Shown piece by piece: positions 15,478-23,829 of a stretch of DNA of 64,000 bases. The notes below the pieces were generated by a model. The model saw only the letters and a list, made by a program, of their open reading frames with translations. It was not told where the DNA came from and did no database searches. Position 1 is the stretch's first letter; each line of letters starts with the position of its first letter. The DNA is from Woeseiaceae bacterium (GTDB lineage: Bacteria; Pseudomonadota; Gammaproteobacteria; Steroidobacterales; Woeseiaceae): contig JASJCQ010000002.1 of assembly GCA_030065915.1 (NCBI GenBank), positions 1-64,000 of the forward strand, in the 5' to 3' direction. Made by a program: the position numbers and the translations under genes.

Positions 15478-16482
15478 ATGAGAAGAAAACGCCGCAACGT
15501 CGAAGCCTTCAGCCTGTCGTTCCTCGACTGCATCTGTTGCGGATTCGGCGCCATCCTGCTGCTGCTCGTGCTCAGCAAGATCTACGAGCCGGTTATTCTC
15601 GAGAAGACTCAGGATGACCTCGAACAGCTGATTGCTTTATTGCAGCAGGAATTATTCGATATTCGTGGCGAGACGACGGTCATCAATCGTGAACTGGATG
15701 CCGTCAGGACGCAGGCCTCCGAGTCCAAGCTGCAGCTGGCGCGTCTGCAGGGCGAACTCAGCACGGTGAAAGGCCAGTATGACGCGACACAGCAGGAATC
15801 GGAATCCATACTCGACGAGGGCGCGCTCGCGCGTGCCAAGCAACGACTGACCGAGGAGATGCAGCGGCTGCAGCCGTACTATCGTCGGGCAGACAATGAC
15901 GCCGTTGCCGGTATCCCGGTGGACAGCGAGTACATCATCTTCATCATCGACACGTCCGGCAGCATGCAACAGTACAACTGGGACCGGGTGCAGGAGAAGC
16001 TGACCGAGACGCTGGAAGTCTATCCGCAGGTCAAGGGCATCCAGATCATGAACGATAATGGCAACTACATGTTCAGCCAGTATCGCGGCCGATGGATCCC
16101 CGATACGCCGGGCCGCCGTGAAGCGATACTCAACACGATACGAACATGGCGCCCGTTTAGCGACAGTAACCCGGTTGACGGCATCATTTATGCCATCAGC
16201 ACGTACTGGAGAGCCGACCGAAAAATCAGCATCTACGTGTTTGGCGATGAGTTCAGCGGACGCTCGGTCGAGACTGTCGTCAGGCAGGTCGATGCAGTAA
16301 ACCGCGTCGGTGCTTCTGGCGATCGCCTGGTGCGCATCCATGCCGTAGGCTTTCCCTTCCTGTTTCGCGGCAACAACAACATCCCGCCGACCGCCTACCG
16401 CTTTTCGCAGCTGATGCGAGTACTCTGTGAGCGCAATGGCGGTACGTTCGTCGCTCTGACCGATTACGATCGCCGCGGCTGA
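15478..16482 (+). CDS. membrane-anchored coiled-coil vWA protein with stator-like N-terminus (vWA-2)
   Basis: 334 residues; paralogue of the preceding gene, 10 bases downstream behind a GGAG site. N-terminus: basic RRKRRN, then EAFSLSFLDCICCGFGA and a TM helix to about residue 36, again with D17. A shorter coiled coil (42-115) leads to a vWA domain (155-334) with MIDAS D158-T-S-G-S; the later MIDAS positions are less clear than in vWA-1. Two non-identical vWA subunits encoded together suggest a heterodimer, which fits the 5:2 stoichiometry of MotA/TolQ-type motors. It is the last gene of the cluster and its stop codon lies in a hairpin. Confidence 0.84.
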   Translation: MRRKRRNVEAFSLSFLDCICCGFGAILLLLVLSKIYEPVILEKTQDDLEQLIALLQQELFDIRGETTVINRELDAVRTQASESKLQLARLQGELSTVKGQYDATQQESESILDEGALARAKQRLTEEMQRLQPYYRRADNDAVAGIPVDSEYIIFIIDTSGSMQQYNWDRVQEKLTETLEVYPQVKGIQIMNDNGNYMFSQYRGRWIPDTPGRREAILNTIRTWRPFSDSNPVDGIIYAISTYWRADRKISIYVFGDEFSGRSVETVVRQVDAVNRVGASGDRLVRIHAVGFPFLFRGNNNIPPTAYRFSQLMRVLCERNGGTFVALTDYDRRG

Positions 16483-16500
16483 CACTCGATTTCAGCCGCG
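16474..16500 (+). terminator. hairpin over the stop codon of the vWA cluster
   Basis: Perfect 9-base stem: CGCGGCTGA (16474-16482) with TCAGCCGCG (16492-16500) around a 9-base loop. It includes the stop codon of the last cluster gene. No T-tract follows, so it may protect the 3' end or act with Rho rather than be an intrinsic terminator. Confidence 0.4.
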
Positions 16501-16643
16501 CACGGCAACGCCGGTGAGCGGGGCACAATTCGCCACAATTCATCGGTGAATCGACACCAATAACCCGGTTCGGCTCCCTAATTGCGCTCTTAAATGATTC
16601 CTGAAGGCGGTCGTTGTGACGGCCACAAAATCGGAGAATCAAC

Positions 16644-17366
16644 ATGCGCAAACTAGTAACAGTAATCTCGCTCGCGGCACTCGCCAGCGTTTCCCAGGTT
16701 GAGGCGGCCGAACCTGCCTCGAAGGAAGAACTTGTCGGCGTCAGTAGCGGAGCTATTATCGGCGCCGTTGCGGGCGGACCTTTCGGTTTCGTCGTCGGAG
16801 CCGCTATCGGCGCCAGGCTCGGTGACTCGATGCACGACAAGAATCAGGATATCGACGGTCTTCGCTCCTCCCTCGATGCAAGAGACACGGAAGTCAGCCG
16901 CCTGCAGGCCGAGGTGAGAGGCGCGCGAAAGAACAACGACGCACTTGGTGACGAGGTCCGTCGACTCCGGTCGCTGGCACAGCCGGAGCTCGTCGACCTG
17001 ATGCAGGCCGGTATTGCGATGGACCTGCTGTTTCGCACCGACGAAGCAGTGCTGTCCGACACGACCGGCGCTCGCCTGGCCGAACTGGGGGCTGCACTCG
17101 CCTCCATGCCGAACGTACAGATCCAGCTGGACGGGTTTGCCGACGAGCGCGGTGACGATGAGTACAACCTGGCGCTGTCCGGTCAGCGGGTCGACTTCGT
17201 TCGTGATCAGCTCGTACAGGCAGGCATTCCCGGTGACAGGATCAGTACGCGCGCTCATGGCGAGTCCGTCGCCCAGGATGCAAACATAGACAGCCTGGCG
17301 CTCGAACGGCGCGTCACACTGAAACTGTTCCTGTCCGAAAATGAGGCCGTCGCATCGACGCCCTGA
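16644..17366 (+). CDS. OmpA-family outer-membrane protein, PdsO-like
   Basis: 240 residues. Signal peptide to about residue 21, then a glycine-zipper hydrophobic stretch (GAIIGAVAGGPFGFVVGAAIGA, about 36-57), a helical/coiled segment (65-110), and an OmpA C-terminal peptidoglycan-binding domain (about 120-235) with LDGFADERGDDEYNLALSGQR and RISTRAHGES. This is the order found in PdsO, the OmpA-like partner of proteobacterial dedicated sortases, but no sortase, PdsR/PdsS or target gene is nearby, so that label is only a similarity. It should sit in the envelope and bind peptidoglycan. A GGAG site lies 8 bases before the ATG; a strong terminator follows. Confidence 0.83.
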   Translation: MRKLVTVISLAALASVSQVEAAEPASKEELVGVSSGAIIGAVAGGPFGFVVGAAIGARLGDSMHDKNQDIDGLRSSLDARDTEVSRLQAEVRGARKNNDALGDEVRRLRSLAQPELVDLMQAGIAMDLLFRTDEAVLSDTTGARLAELGAALASMPNVQIQLDGFADERGDDEYNLALSGQRVDFVRDQLVQAGIPGDRISTRAHGESVAQDANIDSLALERRVTLKLFLSENEAVASTP

Positions 17367-17421
17367 TCTCCTGAAAGAATTGACTTGCTGTCCCTGACTC
17401 TTCCAAGAGTCTCTCCGCACT

Positions 17422-17448
17422 GCCGGCCCGAAAGGGCCGGCTTTTTTT
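17422..17448 (+). terminator. intrinsic terminator after the OmpA-family gene
   Basis: GCCGGCCC-GAAA-GGGCCGGC, an 8-base perfect GC stem with a stable GAAA tetraloop at 17422-17441, followed at once by seven T residues. It separates the OmpA-family gene from phhB. Confidence 0.93.
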
Positions 17449-17496
17449 CGCCCGCGCACGTGTTTATAGTCCGGCGTTACATCAAAGGAAGAGCCA

Positions 17497-17850
17497 ATGA
17501 CAAGCAGCCTTGCCGAAAAACGTTGCAAACCCTGCGAGGGTGGGGTTCCCCCACTCACCATGGAGCAGGCCGTGAAGCTGATGGAGGCGTTGCATCCCGA
17601 TTGGACCCTGCGCAGCGACGGCAAGGAGATAAGCCGAACGTTCGAGTTCAAGGCCTACAGCCGGACGATTGCATTCACAAATGCTGTCGCCTGGATCGCG
17701 ACCAACGAGGGCCATCATCCGGACCTCGTCGTCACTTACGGGAAGTGCATCGTGAATTACTCGACTCACGCAGTCAGCGGCCTGACGGACAATGATTTCA
17801 TCTGCGCAGCCAAGATTGACCGCTGCGCCCGCACCGTTATCAGTGATTAG
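17497..17850 (+). CDS. phhB: pterin-4a-carbinolamine dehydratase
   Basis: 117 residues, the normal size. Dehydrates 4a-hydroxytetrahydrobiopterin during pterin recycling for aromatic amino-acid hydroxylase. It has the N-terminal C-x-x-CEGG-x-PPL motif, the FEFKAYSRTIAF strand/helix, the catalytic EGHHPD motif and a strand-rich end with THAVSGLT. No phenylalanine hydroxylase (phhA) gene is adjacent. The threonine dehydratase gene begins inside its last codons. Confidence 0.95.
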   Translation: MTSSLAEKRCKPCEGGVPPLTMEQAVKLMEALHPDWTLRSDGKEISRTFEFKAYSRTIAFTNAVAWIATNEGHHPDLVVTYGKCIVNYSTHAVSGLTDNDFICAAKIDRCARTVISD

Positions 17851-18811
17851 CATCAAAGATATCGAGTCGGCGGCCACGCGACTCAAAGGTGTCGCGATTC
17901 ACACGCCGCTGGTAGAAAACGCCGCGCTTAACGAACTGGCTGGTGGGCGCGTCATGATCAAACCAGAGTGCCTGCAGCGAACCGGTTCGTTCAAGATCCG
18001 CGGCGCCTACAACATGATGAGCCGGATCGAAGACCGGGACGCCGGTGTCGTTGCTTTCTCATCGGGAAACCACGCGCAGGGCGTGGCTGCTGCAGGCCAG
18101 CTGCTGGGCATAGAGACGACCATCGTCATGCCCTCGGACGCGCCGCGGGCGAAACTGGACAACACGCGGAAGCTCGGCGGCAAGGTAGTGACTTATGACC
18201 GTTATACCGAAGATCGCGAAGCGATCGCGCGTGCCATAGCCGACGAGCGGGGTAGCGTTGTCATCCCCCCATTCGACCATGAACAGATTATTGCCGGGCA
18301 GGGCACCGTCGGGCTGGAGCTGGCCGACGATCTGCAGGCCGAGTCTATTGCGCCCGACCAGTTGTTCGTATGTTGCGGTGGAGGAGGGCTGACGTCCGGC
18401 ACCGGACTGGCATTGAGGGACCGGTTTCCGGAAGCAGCGGTCTTCACCGTCGAACCGGAGTTCTTCGACGACACGGCACGGTCGCTGCAAACAGGCACGC
18501 GTCAGACTATCGATGAATCGGCACGTTCAATCTGTGATTCCATCCTGGCGCCGTCTCCCGGAGAGATGACCTTTGCGTTGCTGAAGGCTATGAACGCACA
18601 AGGGCTCGTTGTCAACGAGGACGAGGTCAGGGAGGCCATGCGGTTCGCCTTTCGCGAATTGAAGCTGGTCGTGGAACCGGGTGGGGCCGTTGCGTTGGCG
18701 GCGGCCATGTTCAGGAAGGCTCCGGCGGTTGATGCCGTCACCGTCATCGTCATTAGCGGTGGCAACGTGGACGTGGAAATATTCGCGGACGTGCAGACCG
18801 CTGCGACCTGA
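17843..18811 (+). CDS. threonine/serine dehydratase (PLP enzyme, short type)
   Basis: Fold-type II PLP enzyme removing ammonia from threonine or serine (or racemising serine). The PLP lysine is K51 in GSFKIRGAYN; the substrate loop is SSGNHAQG and the phosphate-binding glycine loop is CCGGGGL. 322 residues with no C-terminal ACT regulatory domain, so it is of the catabolic TdcB / serine-racemase type, not the feedback-inhibited biosynthetic IlvA, although ilvB and ilvH lie 1.4 kb away. I chose the GTG at 17843, which overlaps the phhB stop by 8 bases; an in-frame ATG at 17792 would add 17 residues unlike the family. Confidence 0.9.
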   Translation: MISIKDIESAATRLKGVAIHTPLVENAALNELAGGRVMIKPECLQRTGSFKIRGAYNMMSRIEDRDAGVVAFSSGNHAQGVAAAGQLLGIETTIVMPSDAPRAKLDNTRKLGGKVVTYDRYTEDREAIARAIADERGSVVIPPFDHEQIIAGQGTVGLELADDLQAESIAPDQLFVCCGGGGLTSGTGLALRDRFPEAAVFTVEPEFFDDTARSLQTGTRQTIDESARSICDSILAPSPGEMTFALLKAMNAQGLVVNEDEVREAMRFAFRELKLVVEPGGAVALAAAMFRKAPAVDAVTVIVISGGNVDVEIFADVQTAAT

Positions 18812-18831
18812 TGCTGCCCCGCGTCGGGTCG

Positions 18832-19596
18832 TCAGGCCGACTGCGTCGTCGACTGGCCGAGCCGCGGGACCGTTTTGCCGGCAATGCTCGCAACCTGGAT
18901 GCCCATCTTGCGTCGCTGTTGCCAGTTGTCCAGCCAGCTGACGATGCGGTCTATCTGTTCGATATCGGGCTTCGCACGTGACGGTGGATGCATGTCATGC
19001 AGACCTGTACCGGATTCTGCTGCGTGAATGAAATTCTGGCTGTCTCGCAACACGGCAATGATCGGGATGCCCAGCGAATCGAGAAACCTCATCAACCGTG
19101 TGAAGCTCTTCGTGTTCTTGCGCGTCCGGTTTGCAACGACGGCGAGCTTTCTCTCGTTGCGGTTGATCTTTGCGACGAGCAACAGGTCCGCAATGCACCG
19201 GGACACGGCGTGAATGTCCATCGGCGATGGCAGTACCGGGATGAGAATGCTCGATGCGTCCCTGGTCAGTTCACGCAGGTCATCGTGTCCAAGGCCGGCC
19301 GGCGAATCGACGAGCAGGTTGTTCGTTTCGCCGGGAACTCGAAGCTGCCAGCTACGTGTTGCCTGCATGCTCTGTTTGAACGCGGCAATTCCGGAAATCT
19401 CGGGCAAGGATGAATCGCGGCGCTGTAGCCAGGCGATCGATGAACCCTGAGGGTCATAGTCCATAATGACCGTTGACTGGTTACGCTTCGCGTAACAGGA
19501 CGCAATATTGGTGACCAGCGTCGATTTGCCGCAGCCACCTTTCGGATTGATGACCACAATCCTGTTCAGGCTTTGTCGACGTGCGCTCGATGACAT
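18832..19596 (-). CDS. orphan ParA/MinD-family ATPase
   Basis: 254 residues from the ATG at 19596. A deviant Walker A motif, N-P-K-GG-C-GKST, is near residue 20, followed by MDYDPQGSS (Walker A') and LLVDSPAGLG (Walker B). These define the ParA/Soj/MIPZ superfamily of dimerising partition ATPases that bind DNA or membrane surfaces. No ParB gene or parS-like repeat is beside it, so it is an orphan that may position another cargo. A longer frame runs to 19680, but its extra 28 residues lack family character. It converges with the threonine dehydratase gene, 20 bases apart. Confidence 0.87.
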   Translation of the reverse strand: MSSSARRQSLNRIVVINPKGGCGKSTLVTNIASCYAKRNQSTVIMDYDPQGSSIAWLQRRDSSLPEISGIAAFKQSMQATRSWQLRVPGETNNLLVDSPAGLGHDDLRELTRDASSILIPVLPSPMDIHAVSRCIADLLLVAKINRNERKLAVVANRTRKNTKSFTRLMRFLDSLGIPIIAVLRDSQNFIHAAESGTGLHDMHPPSRAKPDIEQIDRIVSWLDNWQQRRKMGIQVASIAGKTVPRLGQSTTQSA

Positions 19597-19761
19597 CACT
19601 GCGTTAATTCTTCCGCTCTTGCCGCTTTGGTTTTCACATAATAGCTCACGTAGGAGTACTGCACACGAGATACCTGTCACACACCGTGGACACCACGTCT
19701 CGAGTCGACCCTGCCACTCGCTATGAGCCGACGCTCCTACTTCCCGATATGACGAAGTCGT

Positions 19762-20181
19762 TCATGCCCGGGGCGGATACTTCTCGAACTCCGGCAGCTC
19801 AGTCGAGTCGCAAGACCAGGATGTGGCAACACCTTTGAATATCCTGGCCGTTGGCTCGACACCCGGTTCAACATCGAGGCTGCCGGCGGGTATGACGGCC
19901 AGGTCATGCTCGGCGGAGTATCGCGGCATGCGGGCGCCACAGATCCTGCAAAACAGGTTAGTGAAGGACTTTGCGTCCCTGACCTTGTAGGACTCGATCT
20001 GATCCTCGCCGGTCAGCCATTTCAGGCGCGCTGGCGTCATGAGGATATTGCTCGCGTGCCCCGTGCCGGTCGCCTTGCGGCAGCGACTGCAATAGCAGTG
20101 AAAGAAGTTCTTTGCATCGCCAGAGGCTTCGTACGTGACATCACCACATAGACATGACCCGGTTAACGTCACGGTGGTCAT
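19762..20181 (-). CDS. GFA/CENP-V-family zinc protein
   Basis: 139 residues of the glutathione-dependent formaldehyde-activating-enzyme-like fold. Zinc ligands are visible: C-L-C-G near residue 10, HCYCSRCRKATG near 30, and FCRICG near 78. Members are often called S-(hydroxymethyl)glutathione synthase, but most have no proven activity. Its ATG overlaps the ilvB stop by one base (TGATG), so translation is coupled to the acetolactate synthase subunit; a metabolic reason for that pairing is not obvious. Confidence 0.88.
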   Translation of the reverse strand: MTTVTLTGSCLCGDVTYEASGDAKNFFHCYCSRCRKATGTGHASNILMTPARLKWLTGEDQIESYKVRDAKSFTNLFCRICGARMPRYSAEHDLAVIPAGSLDVEPGVEPTARIFKGVATSWSCDSTELPEFEKYPPRA

Positions 20182-22019
20182 CAGAACATCTCGCTCTGAT
20201 CCGGCTGTTCCGTTGTCTCGGCATCGCGACTGCGAATGAAGTCGCCAGTGATCATCTTGTCATATCCGAGGCCTGGCCCGACCATCGGGTACACGCCGGC
20301 GTCTGGATCGATGATGACCTCGAGGAAGGCCGGTCCCTCGAATGCCATGAATGCACTGATCGTCGCTTCGATGTCTTCGGGCTTTTCCAGCCGCTCTGCA
20401 AACTCGAAGCCATCGGCCTCGGCCGCCCTGACGAAGTCCTTCCTGTGCAGCGACTTGTCGCTGCCCGACATTCGGCTGTCGTAGTAGAGTTTCTGCCACT
20501 GCCTGACCATGCCGTCACCGAAGTTATTCAGCACAACGACCTTGATCGGCAGCTTGTACGTTGTTGCAGTCTCCAGCTCTCCGAGATTCATACGAATGCT
20601 CGCGTCGCCATCGATATCGATAACGATGCGGTCGGGCTGGGCGAACTGTGCACCAATCGCGGCAGGCAACCCGAAACCCATCGTGCCCATGCTGCCGGAC
20701 GTCAGCCAGAGGCGTGGCTCACGGTAGTCGAAGTATTGGGCTGCCCACATCTGGTGTTGCCCGACGCCGGTACTGATGATGGCTTTGCCCTTCGTGTGCT
20801 TGTTGATTTCTTCGATAACCGCATAGGGCTGGATCAGCTTGCTGTCACGGTCGTAGTTCAGGCAATACTCAGACTTGAGATCCGAGATCTCCTTGTGCCA
20901 CGCAGAGAAGTCTTTCGTGAATTGTGCTTTGCGCCCGTAGGCCAACAGGTCTTCGAGGTCCGTGCGAAGTACCCCGACATGGTGCCAGTGCACGCGTTTG
21001 ACCTTGCCTATCTCTGCACTGTCGACGTCAAAGTGAGCGATGTGCTTCGCTTTCGGTGCGAAACTCTTCGGCGCTCCTGCAACGCGGTCATCGAATCGCG
21101 CACCGATCGCAATAACAAAATCGCTGTCTTCAACCGCATAGTTGGCGGAGGCGAGCCCATGCATGCCCAGCATATGCAGCGCCAACGGGTGTTGCGTATC
21201 GCTCGCGCCCAGTGCCATCAGCGTAGTCGTTACCGGAATGCCGTATTCACTGGCCAGTCGACGCATCGCCTTGGCGGCATTCGCGTTGATCACACCGCCG
21301 CCTGCGTAAATCAGCGGGCGGTCTGATTCGCCGAGCATCTTGAAGAAACGTTCGCAGGCGTCGTCTGACAGTCGGTTTGACTGGACGGCAGACAGGCGGC
21401 GCCAGTAACCGGGCATGTCCATGGTCCCGTCTCCATGGAAGATTCCTTCCCAGTTCTGGATGTCCTTGGGGATGTCGATGACAACCGGTCCGGGACGACC
21501 GGTGCGAGCCAGCTCGAATGCGCTTCTGACAGTGGCTTCGAGTTTTTCGGGGTCGGTGACCAGGAAAACGTGCTTGGCGACGGCGCCCATGATGGCTGAA
21601 ACGGGTGCCTCCTGGAACGCATCCGTTCCGATGGCAGCGCGCGGTACCTGGCCACAGATGACGACGATTGGCACCGAATCCGCCATACAATCGCGAACGG
21701 GTGTCACCATGTTGGTAGCACCGGGCCCCGACGTCACCATCACCGCACCGACCTTGCCGCTCGCCCGTGCGTACCCCGCCGCCATGAATCCGGCGCCTTG
21801 CTCGTTGGCCGGGACGATCAGTGGCATCGCCGCAGAACCGTCGCTTCGACGATTCGCGCGGTTGTAACGAAAGACAGCATCGTATGTGGGCAGGATCGCC
21901 CCGCCACTGTAGCCGAAAACCGTATCGACGCCTTCGTCTGCCAGAACCTGGACGACGATGTCCGCTCCGGTCATGGATTGACCGGCCTTGGGGTGAATTG
22001 CGCTGGCTGCTTGGCTCAT
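20181..22019 (-). CDS. ilvB: acetolactate synthase, catalytic subunit
   Basis: ThDP enzyme joining two pyruvates (or pyruvate and 2-oxobutyrate) in branched-chain amino-acid synthesis. 612 residues. Catalytic glutamate E73 in PANEQGAGF; FAD/ThDP regions GPGATN and GARFDDRV; the ThDP-Mg motif GDASIRMN with the following helix and N-N-x-G-D-G-M-V. The start used is the ATG at 22017-22019. Unlike the usual ilvI-ilvH or ilvB-ilvN operon, the regulatory subunit gene lies upstream on the opposite strand, 160 bases away. The downstream GFA gene is translationally coupled. Confidence 0.95.
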   Translation of the reverse strand: MSQAASAIHPKAGQSMTGADIVVQVLADEGVDTVFGYSGGAILPTYDAVFRYNRANRRSDGSAAMPLIVPANEQGAGFMAAGYARASGKVGAVMVTSGPGATNMVTPVRDCMADSVPIVVICGQVPRAAIGTDAFQEAPVSAIMGAVAKHVFLVTDPEKLEATVRSAFELARTGRPGPVVIDIPKDIQNWEGIFHGDGTMDMPGYWRRLSAVQSNRLSDDACERFFKMLGESDRPLIYAGGGVINANAAKAMRRLASEYGIPVTTTLMALGASDTQHPLALHMLGMHGLASANYAVEDSDFVIAIGARFDDRVAGAPKSFAPKAKHIAHFDVDSAEIGKVKRVHWHHVGVLRTDLEDLLAYGRKAQFTKDFSAWHKEISDLKSEYCLNYDRDSKLIQPYAVIEEINKHTKGKAIISTGVGQHQMWAAQYFDYREPRLWLTSGSMGTMGFGLPAAIGAQFAQPDRIVIDIDGDASIRMNLGELETATTYKLPIKVVVLNNFGDGMVRQWQKLYYDSRMSGSDKSLHRKDFVRAAEADGFEFAERLEKPEDIEATISAFMAFEGPAFLEVIIDPDAGVYPMVGPGLGYDKMITGDFIRSRDAETTEQPDQSEMF

Positions 22020-22179
22020 GATGTAGGGCAGGCTGGACCGATTCCAGACGAGTGTTTACCAAAAGAATGTGCAATGCAATACTCCGCGAAGAGGCCGAGC
22101 TTTTGCCGCTAACCCAAGGAAAACGCGGCAGAAATACTTTTGACTGAAACTAAATCGCCAGTGGGCGAGAGACACCGCG

Positions 22180-22704
22180 ATGATGCGACACGCAATTTCC
22201 GTTCTACTGCAAAACGAGGTTGGTGCGCTGACCCGTATGACCGGCATGTTCTCGTCTCGCGGCTATAACATCGAGTCACTCAACGTCGCTCCAACCGACG
22301 ACGAAATCGTCTCGCGCGTCACTCTGGTCGTGACCGGATCCGACGACGCCATCGCCCAGCTGAATGCGCAGCTCGCGAAGCTCGTCGACGTCGTCAATAT
22401 TCACGACATGACCCTGGGCGATCATTTCGAACGCGAGTTGGCTATCGTGAAACTCAAGCTCGAAGAGAGCGAGGTTGAGAAAGCACTGTTGTTCGCTCGC
22501 TCGCACGCGGCTAAGGTGCTCGACGAGGCGCCGGACTCGTTCACGATGCAGTTGACGGGCAAGGTGCGTGACGTCGATGCATTCGTGAAAGACGCGCCGT
22601 CGGTTGGAGCGATCTCTGCGGTGGCCCGGAGTGGCAGCGTCGCCGTGTCTAAAGGTGAGGTGACGCTTTCGTCCTTCGACATTCACAATCGCCTATCGGG
22701 CTGA
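22180..22704 (+). CDS. ilvH: acetolactate synthase, regulatory subunit
   Basis: 174 residues (163 in E. coli). Starts with an ACT domain (HAISVLLQNEVGALTRMTGMF with the SRGYNIESL motif) followed by the second alpha/beta half ending in LSSFDIHNRL. It binds valine and activates the catalytic subunit. Divergent from ilvB across a 160-base gap, and the stop is one base before the proB ATG, so ilvH travels with proB and proA rather than with its own partner. Confidence 0.93.
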   Translation: MMRHAISVLLQNEVGALTRMTGMFSSRGYNIESLNVAPTDDEIVSRVTLVVTGSDDAIAQLNAQLAKLVDVVNIHDMTLGDHFERELAIVKLKLEESEVEKALLFARSHAAKVLDEAPDSFTMQLTGKVRDVDAFVKDAPSVGAISAVARSGSVAVSKGEVTLSSFDIHNRLSG

Positions 22705-22705
22705 T

Positions 22706-23818
22706 ATGAGCGTCGATCTTTCCTCGTTTCAGCGAATCGTCATCAAGGTCGGTTCGTCATTGCTGGTTGACGATGACGGTCGCATCGACAGGAGCTGGCT
22801 GGACGGGCTTGCCAGTGACGTCGCCTTCCTGCGGCAGCGCGAAGCAGAGGTGCTCGTGGTCTCATCCGGCGCGATCGCCATTGGCAGCCGCTTTCTGAAG
22901 ATCAACAAGGCGCGAGCGCGTCTCGAGCAGCTGCAGGCCGCAGCCGCGGTCGGCCAGGTCGAGCTCGCGCATGCTTACAAAGAGGTCTTCTCTGACAAGG
23001 GTATTGGCACTGCACAGATCCTGCTGACACTCGACGATACGGAAGGCAGGCGTCGTTTTCTGAATGCGAGGAGTACGCTCCGGTGCCTGCTGGATGACCG
23101 CATCGTTCCCGTCATCAATGAGAACGACACTGTCGCAACGGACGAGATTCGATACGGAGACAATGATCGCCTTGCGGCGCGGGTCGCGCAGATGGTCATG
23201 GCCGATGCGCTGATTCTGCTGTCCGACGTCGATGGACTGTATACGAGTGACCCGGGCCGTGACGCGACTGCGACTCACATCGCCGAGGTCGGTGATATCG
23301 ACGACGAGATCGTCGCCATGGCCGGCGAGACCAAGTCGGACATCGGCAGCGGTGGCATGGCGACAAAGGTGCAGGCGGCTCGCATAGCCACGCACGCGGG
23401 TTGTTCGACGATCATCGCGAGTGGCAGGAACGACCAGCCGATACATGCGCTGGCCGCGGGCGGCCGTTCCACGGTATTTGCTGCCAGTGAAACGCCGGCC
23501 GCCGCGCGCAAGCAGTGGCTGGCCGGTATGCTGTCGGTGAAGGGTGAGCTGCGGCTCGATGACGGTGCGGTCAAGGCGCTAAAGTCGGGCAACAGCCTGC
23601 TGCCCGTCGGGATTGTCGGCGTCGTGGGCGAGTTTCGGCGCGGCGACGTACTGACACTGGTGAGCAGCAGTGGCCAGGAGATCGGCCGTGGGCTGGCAGA
23701 ATACTCGGATACCGAGGCCCGGCAGTTGATCGGGCTCAAGTCAGATGCAATCGAGGAACGGCTGGGTTACCGGGGCCGATCGGTGATTGTCCATCGCGAT
23801 GAACTCTTACTTTTTTGA
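22706..23818 (+). CDS. proB: glutamate 5-kinase
   Basis: First step of proline synthesis: phosphorylates glutamate. 370 residues with the amino-acid-kinase domain (VIKVGSSLL at the N-terminus, [47 protein letters not shown]) and a C-terminal PUA domain (about 280-370). One base after ilvH; stop overlaps the first potential proA codon. The PUA domain is normal in proteobacterial ProB. Confidence 0.96.
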   Translation: MSVDLSSFQRIVIKVGSSLLVDDDGRIDRSWLDGLASDVAFLRQREAEVLVVSSGAIAIGSRFLKINKARARLEQLQAAAAVGQVELAHAYKEVFSDKGIGTAQILLTLDDTEGRRRFLNARSTLRCLLDDRIVPVINENDTVATDEIRYGDNDRLAARVAQMVMADALILLSDVDGLYTSDPGRDATATHIAEVGDIDDEIVAMAGETKSDIGSGGMATKVQAARIATHAGCSTIIASGRNDQPIHALAAGGRSTVFAASETPAAARKQWLAGMLSVKGELRLDDGAVKALKSGNSLLPVGIVGVVGEFRRGDVLTLVSSSGQEIGRGLAEYSDTEARQLIGLKSDAIEERLGYRGRSVIVHRDELLLF

Positions 23819-23829
23819 CGGCAGGCACC

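Noticed and set aside
2208-16482. Type VI secretion regulatory region
   Set aside because: PpkA/PppA/Fha-like parts are present, but no TssB, TssC, Hcp, VgrG, TssM or ClpV gene is in the window.
12189-16482. Zorya or other known phage-defence motor
   Set aside because: ZorA/ZorB-like order was considered because of the channel and stator genes, but there is no helicase, nuclease or ZorC-E type gene.
20154-21326. Plus-strand frame of 390 residues opposite ilvB
   Set aside because: Antisense of a clear acetolactate synthase; no RBS and no family features.
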